DNA of 64,000 bases, from positions 1 to 64,000 of the forward strand of contig NZ_JHYQ01000006.1 of the NCBI RefSeq assembly GCF_000621325.1, written 5' to 3'. Below are positions 7,270 to 15,858 of the stretch, piece by piece; position 1 is the first letter of the stretch, and every line of letters starts with the position of its first letter. Origin of the DNA: Thiothrix lacustris DSM 21227. GTDB taxonomy: Bacteria > Pseudomonadota > Gammaproteobacteria > Thiotrichales > Thiotrichaceae. The notes under the pieces were generated by a model. The model was given only the letters and a program-made list of their open reading frames with translations, was not told the DNA's origin and ran no database searches. The position numbers and the translations under genes are program-made.

Positions 7270-8169
7270 ATGCAAAATTCAGTTCTTGACCGCTTTTCCC
7301 CTTACCTGTTGTTGGTGTTGACCGTCTTGTTCTGGGCGGGCAATTTCAATCTGGCGCGTGCTATTCATGTTGAGGTGCCGCCGTTGGGGTTGTCGTTTTG
7401 GCGTTGGGCAGTGGCGGCGCTGATTTTGTTGCCGTTTGCGTGGGCTTCGATGCGGGTGGCGTTGCCGTTGGCGCGTGTCCATTGGCGTCTAGTGCTGGCT
7501 TTGTCGGTGCTGGGGGTCGCAGGTTTCAATAGCTTGGTGTATCTGGGCTTGCAAACGACGACGGCCACTAATGGGGTATTACTGCAATCGGTGACGCCGA
7601 TCACGATGATTTTGCTGGCCGGGTTGGTGTTGCATGAGAAAAGCACGGTGATGCAATGGGTAGGCATTGTGGTGTCATTGCTTGGGGTCGTGGTGATCAT
7701 TACGCGAGCGGATGTAAGAGTATTGCAGCATTTGGCGTTTAACCGAGGGGATGTGTGGATTCTGGCAGCAACACTGGATTGGTCTTTATACACCGTGTTA
7801 TTACGCAAGTTGCCAGAGGGTTTGAAGGGCTTGCCGATCCTTGGATTTACCGTGGGATTGGGAGCGCTGGTTATCTTGCCGTTTTACCTGCATGAAAGTT
7901 TGACGTTTCAGACCATGCCGGTCACGGCGGTGAGTGTGGCGAGTATTGCGTATGTGGCGGTGTTTCCGTCGCTGTTGTCGTATATGTTCTGGAATCATGC
8001 CACGCAACGGTTGGGAGTGAACCGTACTGGGCAGTTCAGCCATTTGATGCCGGTGTTCGGGATTTTGCTGGCAACGTTGTTGTTGGGGGAGCGCTTGCAG
8101 TTTTATCACGCGATAGGGATGATGTTGGTCGCTGCCGGGTTGGTGTTGACGAATTTGAAAAGGATTTGA
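7270..8169 (+). CDS. EamA/DMT-superfamily transporter
   Basis: A 299-residue inner-membrane protein with about ten hydrophobic helices arranged as two EamA repeats (roughly 10-145 and 155-297). Typical signatures are [11 protein letters not shown] in helix 1 and [16 protein letters not shown] and [14 protein letters not shown] in the second repeat. Members export amino acids or other metabolites; the substrate cannot be told from sequence. The next gene starts one base after its stop, so the two are probably co-translated. Confidence 0.88.
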   Translation: MQNSVLDRFSPYLLLVLTVLFWAGNFNLARAIHVEVPPLGLSFWRWAVAALILLPFAWASMRVALPLARVHWRLVLALSVLGVAGFNSLVYLGLQTTTATNGVLLQSVTPITMILLAGLVLHEKSTVMQWVGIVVSLLGVVVIITRADVRVLQHLAFNRGDVWILAATLDWSLYTVLLRKLPEGLKGLPILGFTVGLGALVILPFYLHESLTFQTMPVTAVSVASIAYVAVFPSLLSYMFWNHATQRLGVNRTGQFSHLMPVFGILLATLLLGERLQFYHAIGMMLVAAGLVLTNLKRI

Positions 8170-8170
8170 T

Positions 8171-8977
8171 GTGGAAAAGCAGAATATTATCAAGGTATTA
8201 GCGCCGCTGGGCGAGCCGAAAGACAATAAGCCGTGGCGTGATTATTCCAGCTACGGTTTAACAGCGGCGGATGCTTCTACCTTGGTGGCATTGGTGGCGG
8301 ATAGCCGTTTTTTGGAAAGCGAGGGGGCGGATTATTGGGTTCCTTTGCATTCATGGCGAGCCTTGCAGCATTTGATGCCCGCAGGGTTGCATGAGCTGAT
8401 CGGTATTTTCGATGTGCTGGCGGAAGATGATTGGGCGCACGATGAGATTCCGTTTGTGGTGGCAGCCGCTAAAGAGGCGGCGCTCGATCCATTGTTGGAT
8501 TATGTGCTAGATGAGCGCAATGATGAGTTTGCCGTGCCGATGGCTTTGCAGTCATTGGTGGAAATTGGTAAACGGTACAGCAAATTGCGTAAGCCTGTGA
8601 TTGAGCGTCTGCTCTATTGTTTGAAGCATACTTCGGCGGCTGATCAGGGGTTGAAAGGGCTGATCGTGGCAGAATTGGTGTCCTTGCGTGCAGTGGAGGC
8701 GATGCCTAGCATCCGTGCTGCGTTTGCTGAAGATGTGCTGGATTGGTCGGTGTGTGGTGATCTGGAGGATGTGGAACTGGGCATGGGTTTGCGCACCACT
8801 CGGGACACGCCGCGCCCGAATTACCAGCAGCCTGAGGATGGTGATGCTGAATTTGAGGATGAAGAGGATGACGAGCCACTGGTACCACAAGTGATTCGTA
8901 CCGAGCCTAAAATCGGGCGCAACGAACCGTGCCCTTGCGGTAGCGGTAAGAAGTACAAAAAATGCTGTATGCAGTAA
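8171..8977 (+). CDS. SEC-C motif protein with HEAT-like repeats (DUF1186-like)
   Basis: A 268-residue soluble protein starting with GTG, one base after the stop of the transporter gene. The N-terminal 200 residues are helical and repeat-like, similar to DUF1186 proteins. An acidic linker ([15 protein letters not shown]) follows, and the C-terminus ends in a SEC-C zinc-binding motif, [18 protein letters not shown], with the expected C-x-C-x8-C-C spacing. SEC-C tails also occur on SecA, but no motor domain is present here. The function is unknown; a protein-protein or ribosome-associated role for the tail is only a possibility. Confidence 0.8.
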   Translation: MEKQNIIKVLAPLGEPKDNKPWRDYSSYGLTAADASTLVALVADSRFLESEGADYWVPLHSWRALQHLMPAGLHELIGIFDVLAEDDWAHDEIPFVVAAAKEAALDPLLDYVLDERNDEFAVPMALQSLVEIGKRYSKLRKPVIERLLYCLKHTSAADQGLKGLIVAELVSLRAVEAMPSIRAAFAEDVLDWSVCGDLEDVELGMGLRTTRDTPRPNYQQPEDGDAEFEDEEDDEPLVPQVIRTEPKIGRNEPCPCGSGKKYKKCCMQ

Positions 8978-8996
8978 GGGAAGAAGGAAAATAGCG

Positions 8997-9356
8997 ATGG
9001 CAGATAGTGGCAATACCGGCCTGACCCGGATCATGAAAGCAGGGCAATATTCATGGCAAGGTTTCCAAGCGGCCTACCAACATGAGGAGGCATTCCGGCA
9101 GGAAGTCTGGCTGTTATGGGTCGCCGTGCCGTTGGCTTTGTGGTTTGGCGATAATGGTATCGACAGAGCGCTGATGATTGGTAGTCTTCTGCTCTTGCTG
9201 ATTGTAGAATTGCTTAACTCGGCGATAGAGGCGGTGGTAGATCGCACTGGGATGGAGAAACATAAACTCGCGGGAAGAGCGAAGGATATGGGGTCAGCTG
9301 CCGTAACAGTTGCAATCTTAAACGTTATTCTCATTTGGCTCTTTATACTTTGTTGA
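8997..9356 (+). CDS. dgkA: Diacylglycerol kinase
   Basis: A 119-residue inner-membrane enzyme that phosphorylates diacylglycerol to phosphatidic acid, recycling lipid left over from membrane-derived glucan decoration. The active-site signature ELLNSAIEAVVDRTG is followed by HKLAGRAKDMGSAAV, both characteristic. Three membrane helices are visible at about 33-50, 58-75 and 100-118, with an amphipathic N-terminus. The length is normal. Its TGA stop lies inside a putative FNR site for the downstream ccoNOQP operon. A cyclic-glucan synthase gene near the window end is functionally suggestive, since glucan modification generates diacylglycerol. Confidence 0.95.
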   Translation: MADSGNTGLTRIMKAGQYSWQGFQAAYQHEEAFRQEVWLLWVAVPLALWFGDNGIDRALMIGSLLLLLIVELLNSAIEAVVDRTGMEKHKLAGRAKDMGSAAVTVAILNVILIWLFILC

Positions 9357-9366
9357 TTTAAGTCAA
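9353..9366 (+). promoter_or_regulatory. FNR/ANR-type binding site upstream of ccoN
   Basis: TTGATTTAAGTCAA matches the FNR consensus TTGAT-N4-ATCAA at nine of ten defined bases. It overlaps the stop codon of dgkA and lies 147 bp before the ccoN ATG. High-affinity cbb3 oxidase operons are commonly activated by FNR/ANR when oxygen is low. A leader of roughly 110 nt would follow. Confidence 0.65.
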
Positions 9367-9402
9367 AACCAGTGAGTTTATGGGGTGATTACCCACCTTG
9401 GG

Positions 9403-9418
9403 TGTGTGTTTTCACACA
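9403..9418. promoter_or_regulatory. Inverted repeat in the ccoN leader
   Basis: TGTGTG and CACACA face each other around TTTT, a perfect 6-bp inverted repeat about 37 bp downstream of the FNR-type site. It could be a second operator or a small stem in the leader RNA. The sequence does not decide between these. Confidence 0.35.
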
Positions 9419-9512
9419 GTATTAACGTTTTCTTATCTGGTTTTTTACTGTATCCTTAGGCCGTTTTACAGCTTCTTTAATCTTTTCCATTTTGTTAACC
9501 AGAGGGCAAACG

Positions 9513-10958
9513 ATGGCTCACAGTGCTGCACTCTCCTCGGAGCAATACAACTACGATATCGTGAAGAAATTCGCGATAGCCTCGATTATCTGGGGTATTC
9601 TCGGCATGACTGCCGGTGTGTATATCGCCTCAGAACTGGCTTGGCCATTTCTGAACTTTGATATTGCCCAGATCACTTTCGGACGTTTGCGTCCGCTACA
9701 CACCAGTGGTGTTATCTTCGGTTTCGGTGGTAATGCACTGTTTGCGACTTCTTACTATGTTGTTCAGCGTACTTGTCAAACCCGTTTGGCAGGTGGCACT
9801 TTCTGGCCTAACTTTACCTTCTGGGGTTGGAATGCTTCTATTCTGATTGCGGGTTTGCTGTATTTGCAAGGCTTCACTCAAGCGCGTGAATATGCTGAGC
9901 CAGTTTGGTTCATCGACCTCGCTATTGCGGTAGTTTGGGTTGTGTATTTCTTGATCTTCACCGTCACGTTAGTGAAGCGTAACCAGCCGCATATTTATGT
10001 TGCTAACTGGTTTTATATGTCGTTCATTTTGGCAACGGCGTTACTGCATATCTTCAATAACTTGGCAGTGCCCATCAGCCTGACTTCACCTGTTTCTTAC
10101 AGCCTGTTCTCAGGTGCACAAGATGCGATGACGCAGTGGTGGTATGGTCATAATGCGGTAGGTTTCTTCCTGACAGCAGCGTTCTTGGGGATGATGTACT
10201 ACTTCGTGCCTAAGCAGGCAGGTCGTCCCGTTTATTCTTATCGCTTGTCTATTATCCACTTCTGGGCACTGAGCTTCATGTACATGTGGGTTGGTACTCA
10301 CCATTTGCATTGGACAGCGATTCCTGACTGGACTTCCACACTGGCAGCGGCTTTCTCTATCATGCTGTTGATGCCATCTTGGGGTGGTATGATCAACGGG
10401 ATCATGACGCTTTCCGGTGCATGGGACAAACTGCGTACTGACCCGATCATGATGTTCATGATTACAGCACTGTCTTTCTACGGTATGTCTACTTTTGAAG
10501 GCCCGATGATGTCCTTGAAAAGTGTTAATGCGCTGTCTCACTACACTGACTGGACGGTTGGTCACGTTCACTCCGGCGCATTGGGCTGGGTTGCCATGAT
10601 CACCTTCGCTTCTTTCTACCATATGATCCCACGTCTGTGGAATACTACGTTGTACAGTATGCAACTGGTTTACACGCACTTCTTCTTGGCGACTATTGGT
10701 ACAATCCTGTATATCACTGCTTTGTGGGTATCGGGTATCGGTCAAGGTTTGATGCTGCGTGCATTTGATGAGTACGGCAATCTGGCGTACACCTTCGTTG
10801 AAACCGTTGCTTTCATGCATGGTCCGTTGGTTGCTCGTGCTGTTGGTGGTTTGTTCTTCCTGTCCGGCATGTTACTCATGGCATTCAATATTTACATGAC
10901 CATCGCGCGTGCAAAGCAGGAATCTACTGTTCCAGCGACTGCGGCGGCTAAGGCATAA
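9513..10958 (+). CDS. ccoN: cbb3-type cytochrome c oxidase subunit I
   Basis: The 481-residue catalytic subunit of the high-affinity cbb3 terminal oxidase, which reduces oxygen to water and pumps protons. It spans the inner membrane about twelve times and binds heme b and the heme b3-CuB centre. Characteristic segments are [56 protein letters not shown] and [15 protein letters not shown], which contain the heme and copper histidines. I chose ATG 9513 because AGAGGG lies 7 nt upstream; a TTG at 9492 would add seven residues. First gene of ccoNOQP. Confidence 0.96.
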   Translation: MAHSAALSSEQYNYDIVKKFAIASIIWGILGMTAGVYIASELAWPFLNFDIAQITFGRLRPLHTSGVIFGFGGNALFATSYYVVQRTCQTRLAGGTFWPNFTFWGWNASILIAGLLYLQGFTQAREYAEPVWFIDLAIAVVWVVYFLIFTVTLVKRNQPHIYVANWFYMSFILATALLHIFNNLAVPISLTSPVSYSLFSGAQDAMTQWWYGHNAVGFFLTAAFLGMMYYFVPKQAGRPVYSYRLSIIHFWALSFMYMWVGTHHLHWTAIPDWTSTLAAAFSIMLLMPSWGGMINGIMTLSGAWDKLRTDPIMMFMITALSFYGMSTFEGPMMSLKSVNALSHYTDWTVGHVHSGALGWVAMITFASFYHMIPRLWNTTLYSMQLVYTHFFLATIGTILYITALWVSGIGQGLMLRAFDEYGNLAYTFVETVAFMHGPLVARAVGGLFFLSGMLLMAFNIYMTIARAKQESTVPATAAAKA

Positions 10959-10975
10959 TCAGGGAGAGTTGAGAT

Positions 10976-11734
10976 ATGTTTAAACACGAAAGTATCGAAA
11001 CCAACTCCGGGATGTTGATTGTCCTGACGTTGGTAGCGATTAGTATCGGTGGCTTGGTAGAAATTGTTCCGTTGCATTACATCAACGAAACGGTGGAAGA
11101 TGTCAAAGATCCGGTAACGGGTTTGGATGCTGTGCGTCCTTACACGCCATTGGAGCAACGTGGTCGCGATATTTATACCCGTGAAGGTTGCTACCTGTGC
11201 CATTCACAGATGATTCGTCCGTTCCGTGATGAAGATCTGCGTTATGGTCACTATTCATTGGCGGCTGAATCCAAATACGATCACCCATTCCAATGGGGTT
11301 CCAAGCGTACTGGTCCAGATCTGGCGCGTGTAGGTGGTAAGTATTCGAATGAATGGCAAGTCCAGCATTTGACTGCGCCGCGTTCAGTTGTGCCCGAATC
11401 TATCATGCCCAACTATCCGTGGTTGCAAACAACGAATCTGGACATGTCTGATCTACGCGATCGTATGGTTGCCTTGAAGCGGGTAGGTGTACCTTACTCA
11501 CTGACAACGGTTGAATACGAAGCCAATGTGAAGAAGTTTGGTGAATCAGTCGCTAAAACGCTCGACATTAATCGTGCTGAAGACAACTTGATGGCTCAAG
11601 CACGAGCAGGTAACTATGATGGCAATCCAGCCAACGTAAGTGAAATGGATGCTTTGGTTGCCTACCTGCAAGTGTTGGGTACGATGGTTGACTTCAAAAA
11701 GTTCGATGAAGATTACTTCATCCAATTCCGTTAA
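10976..11734 (+). CDS. ccoO: cbb3-type cytochrome c oxidase subunit II (mono-heme)
   Basis: A 252-residue membrane-anchored cytochrome c subunit. One N-terminal helix (about 12-34) anchors it, and the periplasmic domain binds one covalent heme through C72-x-x-C75-H76 in REGCYLCHSQM. A distal methionine such as that in ESIMPNYPWL is the likely axial ligand. It passes electrons from CcoP to CcoN. The gene starts 17 bp after ccoN with a GGGAGAG site. Confidence 0.95.
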   Translation: MFKHESIETNSGMLIVLTLVAISIGGLVEIVPLHYINETVEDVKDPVTGLDAVRPYTPLEQRGRDIYTREGCYLCHSQMIRPFRDEDLRYGHYSLAAESKYDHPFQWGSKRTGPDLARVGGKYSNEWQVQHLTAPRSVVPESIMPNYPWLQTTNLDMSDLRDRMVALKRVGVPYSLTTVEYEANVKKFGESVAKTLDINRAEDNLMAQARAGNYDGNPANVSEMDALVAYLQVLGTMVDFKKFDEDYFIQFR

Positions 11735-11782
11735 TTTTCTGTGCCACTGGATAGTGGCTTTTGCTGACAAGGGGAAGATCGA

Positions 11783-12007
11783 ATGCTGACAGACTTCTGG
11801 ACATGGATCCTAGATCTAGGTAACAGCAAGACGGTGGCTTTACTCATCTTCTTTACAACCTTTGTAGGGATTGTCATCTACGTTTATTCCAGTCGCAAAC
11901 GTAGCGAGAGGCTTGAGTCCTATCGCTACATGCCACTGATGGACGAGGACGAGGCCGACAAGCGTGTCAAAGCAGCAGAAGCTTCTCAAGCTAAAGGTGA
12001 AAAATAG
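11783..12007 (+). CDS. ccoQ: cbb3-type oxidase small subunit
   Basis: A 74-residue single-span membrane protein (helix about 17-36, VALLIFFTTFVGIVIYVYS) followed by a charged cytoplasmic tail ending in a lysine-rich stretch. CcoQ/FixQ proteins stabilise the core oxidase complex. Identity rests on size, topology and position between ccoO and ccoP, with MPLMDEDE resembling the usual LPLADD-like motif. Confidence 0.88.
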   Translation: MLTDFWTWILDLGNSKTVALLIFFTTFVGIVIYVYSSRKRSERLESYRYMPLMDEDEADKRVKAAEASQAKGEK

Positions 12008-12009
12008 TT

Positions 12010-12960
12010 ATGGCTAATCCTGTAAAAGACCCACTGACCGGCGCAGAAACTACCGGTCACGTTTGGGATGAAACGCTGCAAGAGTTCAACAACCCGCTAC
12101 CGCGTTGGTGGTTGTGGACATTTTACGGCACGATCTTGTTTACCATTACCTACTGGACGATGTATCCATCATGGCCTATTGGTAAGACTTATTTGAAAGG
12201 GATGTTCAACGACATCACGTACAAAACCGATGCGGGTGAAGAGAAAACAACCCATTGGAATATGCGTGCGTTGTTGGCACATGATATGCAAAATGGTACA
12301 GAAGCACTCAAGCAGCAGGAATACCTCGCCAAGGTTGGCGCAGCTTCCTACGATCAGATTGCCCAAGATCCTGATATGTCTTCGTTTGTACGTTCTTACG
12401 GCGTGGGCATGTTTGGTGACAACTGTGCCGCTTGCCACCAATCTGGTGGTCAAGGTGTTGTTGGTCAATTCCCTAATCTGGTTGATGACGATTGGTTGTG
12501 GGGTGGTGATACGGCAGCAATGGAAACCACTATCCGTGGTGGCCGTTTAGGCTTCATGCCTGCTTATAGTAAAACCTTCGATGATTCCCAGTTGAATCAG
12601 GTCGCAAACTACGTGCTTACCTTGTCTGGTGAAACACCTGTTGATGCGGCAGCAGCAGTGGAAGGCCAGAAGATATTCCAAGGTGAGACAGGTGGTTGCT
12701 ACATGTGTCACACCAAGGAAGGTAAAGGGATGCACGCACAAGGTTCAGCTAACCTGACCGATAAGGTTTGGACAATTGCTAACCTGCCCGCAGCAGAAAC
12801 CCCAGAAGCCAAGCTGGATGCAGTGAAAGCTGTGATCCACAATGGTGTAAAGCGTCAAATGCCTGTGTTCGGTAAAGAGGGTCGTAACCTGTCTGATACT
12901 GAGATCAAGGTATTGGTTGCTTACCTGCAACAGATGTCTGGCGGTGCTACTGCACAGTAA
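12010..12960 (+). CDS. ccoP: cbb3-type cytochrome c oxidase subunit III (di-heme)
   Basis: A 316-residue subunit with an N-terminal membrane helix (about 34-55) and two periplasmic cytochrome c domains. The heme sites are C139-A-A-C142-H143 and C230-Y-M-C233-H234. The NNPLPRWWLWTFYGTI segment before the helix is a family hallmark. It accepts electrons from cytochrome c and passes them to CcoO. It starts 2 bp after ccoQ and is the last gene of the operon, followed by a clear terminator. No ccoGHIS assembly genes follow; they must lie elsewhere. Confidence 0.95.
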   Translation: MANPVKDPLTGAETTGHVWDETLQEFNNPLPRWWLWTFYGTILFTITYWTMYPSWPIGKTYLKGMFNDITYKTDAGEEKTTHWNMRALLAHDMQNGTEALKQQEYLAKVGAASYDQIAQDPDMSSFVRSYGVGMFGDNCAACHQSGGQGVVGQFPNLVDDDWLWGGDTAAMETTIRGGRLGFMPAYSKTFDDSQLNQVANYVLTLSGETPVDAAAAVEGQKIFQGETGGCYMCHTKEGKGMHAQGSANLTDKVWTIANLPAAETPEAKLDAVKAVIHNGVKRQMPVFGKEGRNLSDTEIKVLVAYLQQMSGGATAQ

Positions 12961-12986
12961 GACAGCCTGTTTTCAGGTATGATGGA

Positions 12987-13010
12987 GGCCGGACTTGTTC
13001 CGGCCTTTTT
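12987..13010 (+). terminator. Rho-independent terminator of ccoNOQP
   Basis: GGCCGGA (12987-12993) pairs with TCCGGCC (12999-13005) around a 5-nt loop and is followed by TTTTT. It lies 26 bp after the ccoP stop and before murB. Confidence 0.85.
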
Positions 13011-13043
13011 GCGTCAAGAATTACCCATAAAGATCCTGCTTAC

Positions 13044-14051
13044 ATGAAAATCCGCGAAAATTATTCCCTTAAAGCCCTGAATACGTTTGGGCTGGATGCC
13101 AAAGCCCGTTATTTTTGCACCTTACATAAACTCAGTGGTATTCGAACGCTGACTGCTTGGCAACAAGAGCATCCCGATTTGCCTCTGCTTTTTTTGGGTG
13201 GCGGCAGTAACATGCTGTTTGTGAATGATTATCCGGGTCTCGTGGTGCATATGCGTCTGGAAACTTTGGAGGTGCTAGGGCAGGATGCTGATTACCATTA
13301 TGTACGTGCCGGGGCAGGCAATAACTGGCATGAATTTGTTCGTTGGACTATCGACCAGGGTTTTGCAGGTCTGGAAAATCTGTCGTTGATTCCCGGAACT
13401 GTCGGCGCAGCCCCCATGCAGAATATTGGTGCCTACGGTGTGGAGTTGAAGGATCACGTGTATGAAGTGCAGGCGCTGGATTGGCGCACGGCGGAACTTC
13501 GTGATTTCAGCGTGGATGAGTGTTGCTTTGCTTACCGGGATAGTTATTTTAAATCGGTAGAGCCGGATCGTTGGCTAATTATTGCGGTGGTATTGCGTTT
13601 GCCACGTCATCCACAATGGAAAACGGATTACGCGGGTGTGCAGGAGCAATTGCAAGATAAAGTGTTAGATGCACGGATGATTAGCGACGCTATTATTAAT
13701 ATTCGCCAAACTAAGTTACCTGACCCGGCTCAAATCGGTAATGCGGGTAGCTTTTTTAAAAATCCGATGATTCCCGTTGTACAGTGGGAAAACCTTAAAG
13801 TGCAGTTTCCCACGATGCCCGGTTGGCCTCAACAACACGAGGTTAAGCTCTCGGCTGGTTGGTTAATTGATCAATGCGGGTGGAAAGGCAAACGGGAAGG
13901 GGATGCAGGCACTTATGCCAAACATGCCTTGGTCTTGGTAAACCATGGCAATGCGACTGGGGCAGAAGTATGGAACTTTGCCCAAGGCGTGATTGCGTCG
14001 GTACAAGATAAGTTCGGGATCACACTGGAGCCTGAGCCACGGGTGCTTTAA
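13044..14051 (+). CDS. murB: UDP-N-acetylenolpyruvoylglucosamine reductase
   Basis: A 335-residue cytoplasmic flavoenzyme that uses NADPH to reduce UDP-GlcNAc enolpyruvate to UDP-MurNAc, the second committed step of peptidoglycan synthesis. The FAD-binding region contains LGGGSNMLF and IPGTVGAAPMQNIGAYG. The substrate and catalytic region contains YRDSYFK and GNAGSFFKNP, whose serine is the expected proton donor. Its length is that of the E. coli type. Its 3' end overlaps the end of the convergent histidine kinase gene by 32 bp. Confidence 0.95.
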   Translation: MKIRENYSLKALNTFGLDAKARYFCTLHKLSGIRTLTAWQQEHPDLPLLFLGGGSNMLFVNDYPGLVVHMRLETLEVLGQDADYHYVRAGAGNNWHEFVRWTIDQGFAGLENLSLIPGTVGAAPMQNIGAYGVELKDHVYEVQALDWRTAELRDFSVDECCFAYRDSYFKSVEPDRWLIIAVVLRLPRHPQWKTDYAGVQEQLQDKVLDARMISDAIINIRQTKLPDPAQIGNAGSFFKNPMIPVVQWENLKVQFPTMPGWPQQHEVKLSAGWLIDQCGWKGKREGDAGTYAKHALVLVNHGNATGAEVWNFAQGVIASVQDKFGITLEPEPRVL

Positions 14052-15858
14052 GCCATTGCCCGACAATTTTCAGCAATTCATCTTGTTTGACAGGTTTGGC
14101 GAGGTAGTCGTCCATGCCCATTTTTAGGCAACGTTCTCTGTCGCCTTTGAGGGCATTGGCCGTCATAGCAATCACTGGGGTGTGGTTTTTGAGGATACCC
14201 TCTTTTTCCCACTTACGGATGTAACGGGTGGCGGTGTAGCCATCCATTTCTGGCATATTGATATCCATCAGTACGAGCTTATAAGACTTAGTGCGCATGG
14301 CTTTGAGTGCGAGTTTACCGGTGGTGACATGATCAACTTGCATGTCGAGTTTTTCCAGCATGGTGACGGCAATCAGTGCATTAACGGGGTTGTCTTCTGC
14401 CAATAGGATAGCCGGTGGTAACGTGGCTATGATGGGCTTTATTTCTAGTTGAGGAAAAGGAATTTGGGGGGCGCTGACGGGGGGGCTTTGAGTATTATGG
14501 CGTCTTAATGTATCGGTAAGGACATCTCGTAAGGTGATGGATCTTACAGGTTTAGTAACAGCGGCTTGTACGCCTGCTTGTTGTTGTTTTTCCTGAGAGA
14601 TGCCATAAGAGGTCAGCATAACGATGGGCGTTCTATCGTGGCGGGAGTCGCTACGAATGGCCTTAGCTAAAGCAATGCCGTCCATGTGTGGCATGAACCA
14701 GTCAAGCAACAATAAGTCGATCGGGCGTGCCTTAGTGATGGACTCTTCTAGTTTGATTAATGCATCGTGTCCATTGCTGACAATAACGGCTTCTGCTTTC
14801 CAAGCTTGCAGGTAGTTTTCTAAAATGCGCCGGTTGGTTTCGTTATCGTCTACGACCATCACCCGACGGCCTTCTATTTGGTGTTTTGGGCAGGGTGAGG
14901 TGGTATCGGTGGAGATGGGAACCCGTATTTCAAACCAGAAAGTACTACCTTGGTTTGGAGCACTGTCTAATCCAATGTTGCCACCCATCATTTCGGCGAA
15001 TTCTCGCACGATAGTTAGGCCTAGCCCTGTACCTCCGTAGCGTCGGTTTATGGATGCATCGACCTGAACAAAGGATTCAAAAATACTTTTTTGCATGGAC
15101 GGTGGGATACCAATCCCCGTATCACGCACTTCAAATCGCAAGAGTGCTGTATCTTTACGAACTTCTCTTAGTTCAATACCGGTATACACTTCGCCGTGTT
15201 CGGTGAATTTGATGGCATTGCCAATCAGATTCATCAGCATTTGCCGTAGGCGAGCAGGGTCACCTTTGACTCTTTCGGGAATATTCTCAGGGATGTAACT
15301 TTGAACTTCGAGATGCTTGTCTTGCGCCATGGTCGCCATGATGCCACTGACATTTTCGACTAATTCACGAGGCGAAAATTCGATGATTTCTAGTTCAATG
15401 CCGCCAGCCTTGAGTTTGGAGAAGTCGAGGATATTGTTAATGACATCCAGCATGACTTCACAGGAGGCGTAAGCAGTATCGACGAACAGTTTTTGTCTGG
15501 AATCTAGTTCAGTATCTTTGACGATTTCAAGGGAGCCGAGAATGCCATGGATAGGTGTACGTAGCTCATGACTCATATTGGCCATGAAGCGGGTTTTCTG
15601 CTCAGACTTGTGCAGCGCATCAATGCGCTGTTCCGTTTCTGTTTTTAAGTCCTCATACAGTTTGCGCAACTCATGTGAGGAAACTTCTAGCGAGCGCTCC
15701 AGTAAATATTGGGCGTCACTGGTTCCAGAGTAAGACAGATCAATCAGATGGAGGAAATCTTGCCATTTACTTTGATCATCTGGAAGACTACTTTGCAGTA
15801 GACCGCTACGCTTTAGCTGTTTTTGTAAACGGCGATGGAGTGGTTTAACTTCCTTCAT
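14020..15858 (-). CDS. Soluble hybrid histidine kinase with two receiver domains
   Basis: A 612-residue cytoplasmic sensor kinase with no membrane helix and no recognisable sensory domain. Residues about 60-90 form a coiled linker. The HisKA box FMANMSHELRTPIHG has H97. The ATPase domain (about 200-312) has NLIGNAIKFTE, VRDTGIGIP and GGTGLGLTI. Two receiver domains follow, at about 333-452 (phosphoacceptor D386 in LLLLDWFMPHMDG) and 484-605 (D532 in LVLMDINMPEMDG). It overlaps the upstream FIST gene by 14 bp, so the FIST protein probably supplies the sensory input. No Hpt domain is present. Confidence 0.92.
   Translation of the reverse strand: MKEVKPLHRRLQKQLKRSGLLQSSLPDDQSKWQDFLHLIDLSYSGTSDAQYLLERSLEVSSHELRKLYEDLKTETEQRIDALHKSEQKTRFMANMSHELRTPIHGILGSLEIVKDTELDSRQKLFVDTAYASCEVMLDVINNILDFSKLKAGGIELEIIEFSPRELVENVSGIMATMAQDKHLEVQSYIPENIPERVKGDPARLRQMLMNLIGNAIKFTEHGEVYTGIELREVRKDTALLRFEVRDTGIGIPPSMQKSIFESFVQVDASINRRYGGTGLGLTIVREFAEMMGGNIGLDSAPNQGSTFWFEIRVPISTDTTSPCPKHQIEGRRVMVVDDNETNRRILENYLQAWKAEAVIVSNGHDALIKLEESITKARPIDLLLLDWFMPHMDGIALAKAIRSDSRHDRTPIVMLTSYGISQEKQQQAGVQAAVTKPVRSITLRDVLTDTLRRHNTQSPPVSAPQIPFPQLEIKPIIATLPPAILLAEDNPVNALIAVTMLEKLDMQVDHVTTGKLALKAMRTKSYKLVLMDINMPEMDGYTATRYIRKWEKEGILKNHTPVIAMTANALKGDRERCLKMGMDDYLAKPVKQDELLKIVGQWLKAPVAQAPV

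Noticed and set aside
10110-10820. 236-residue minus-strand frame inside ccoN
   Set aside because: Antisense to conserved heme and copper ligand regions of ccoN; composition rich in His/Gln/Arg, typical of a shadow frame.
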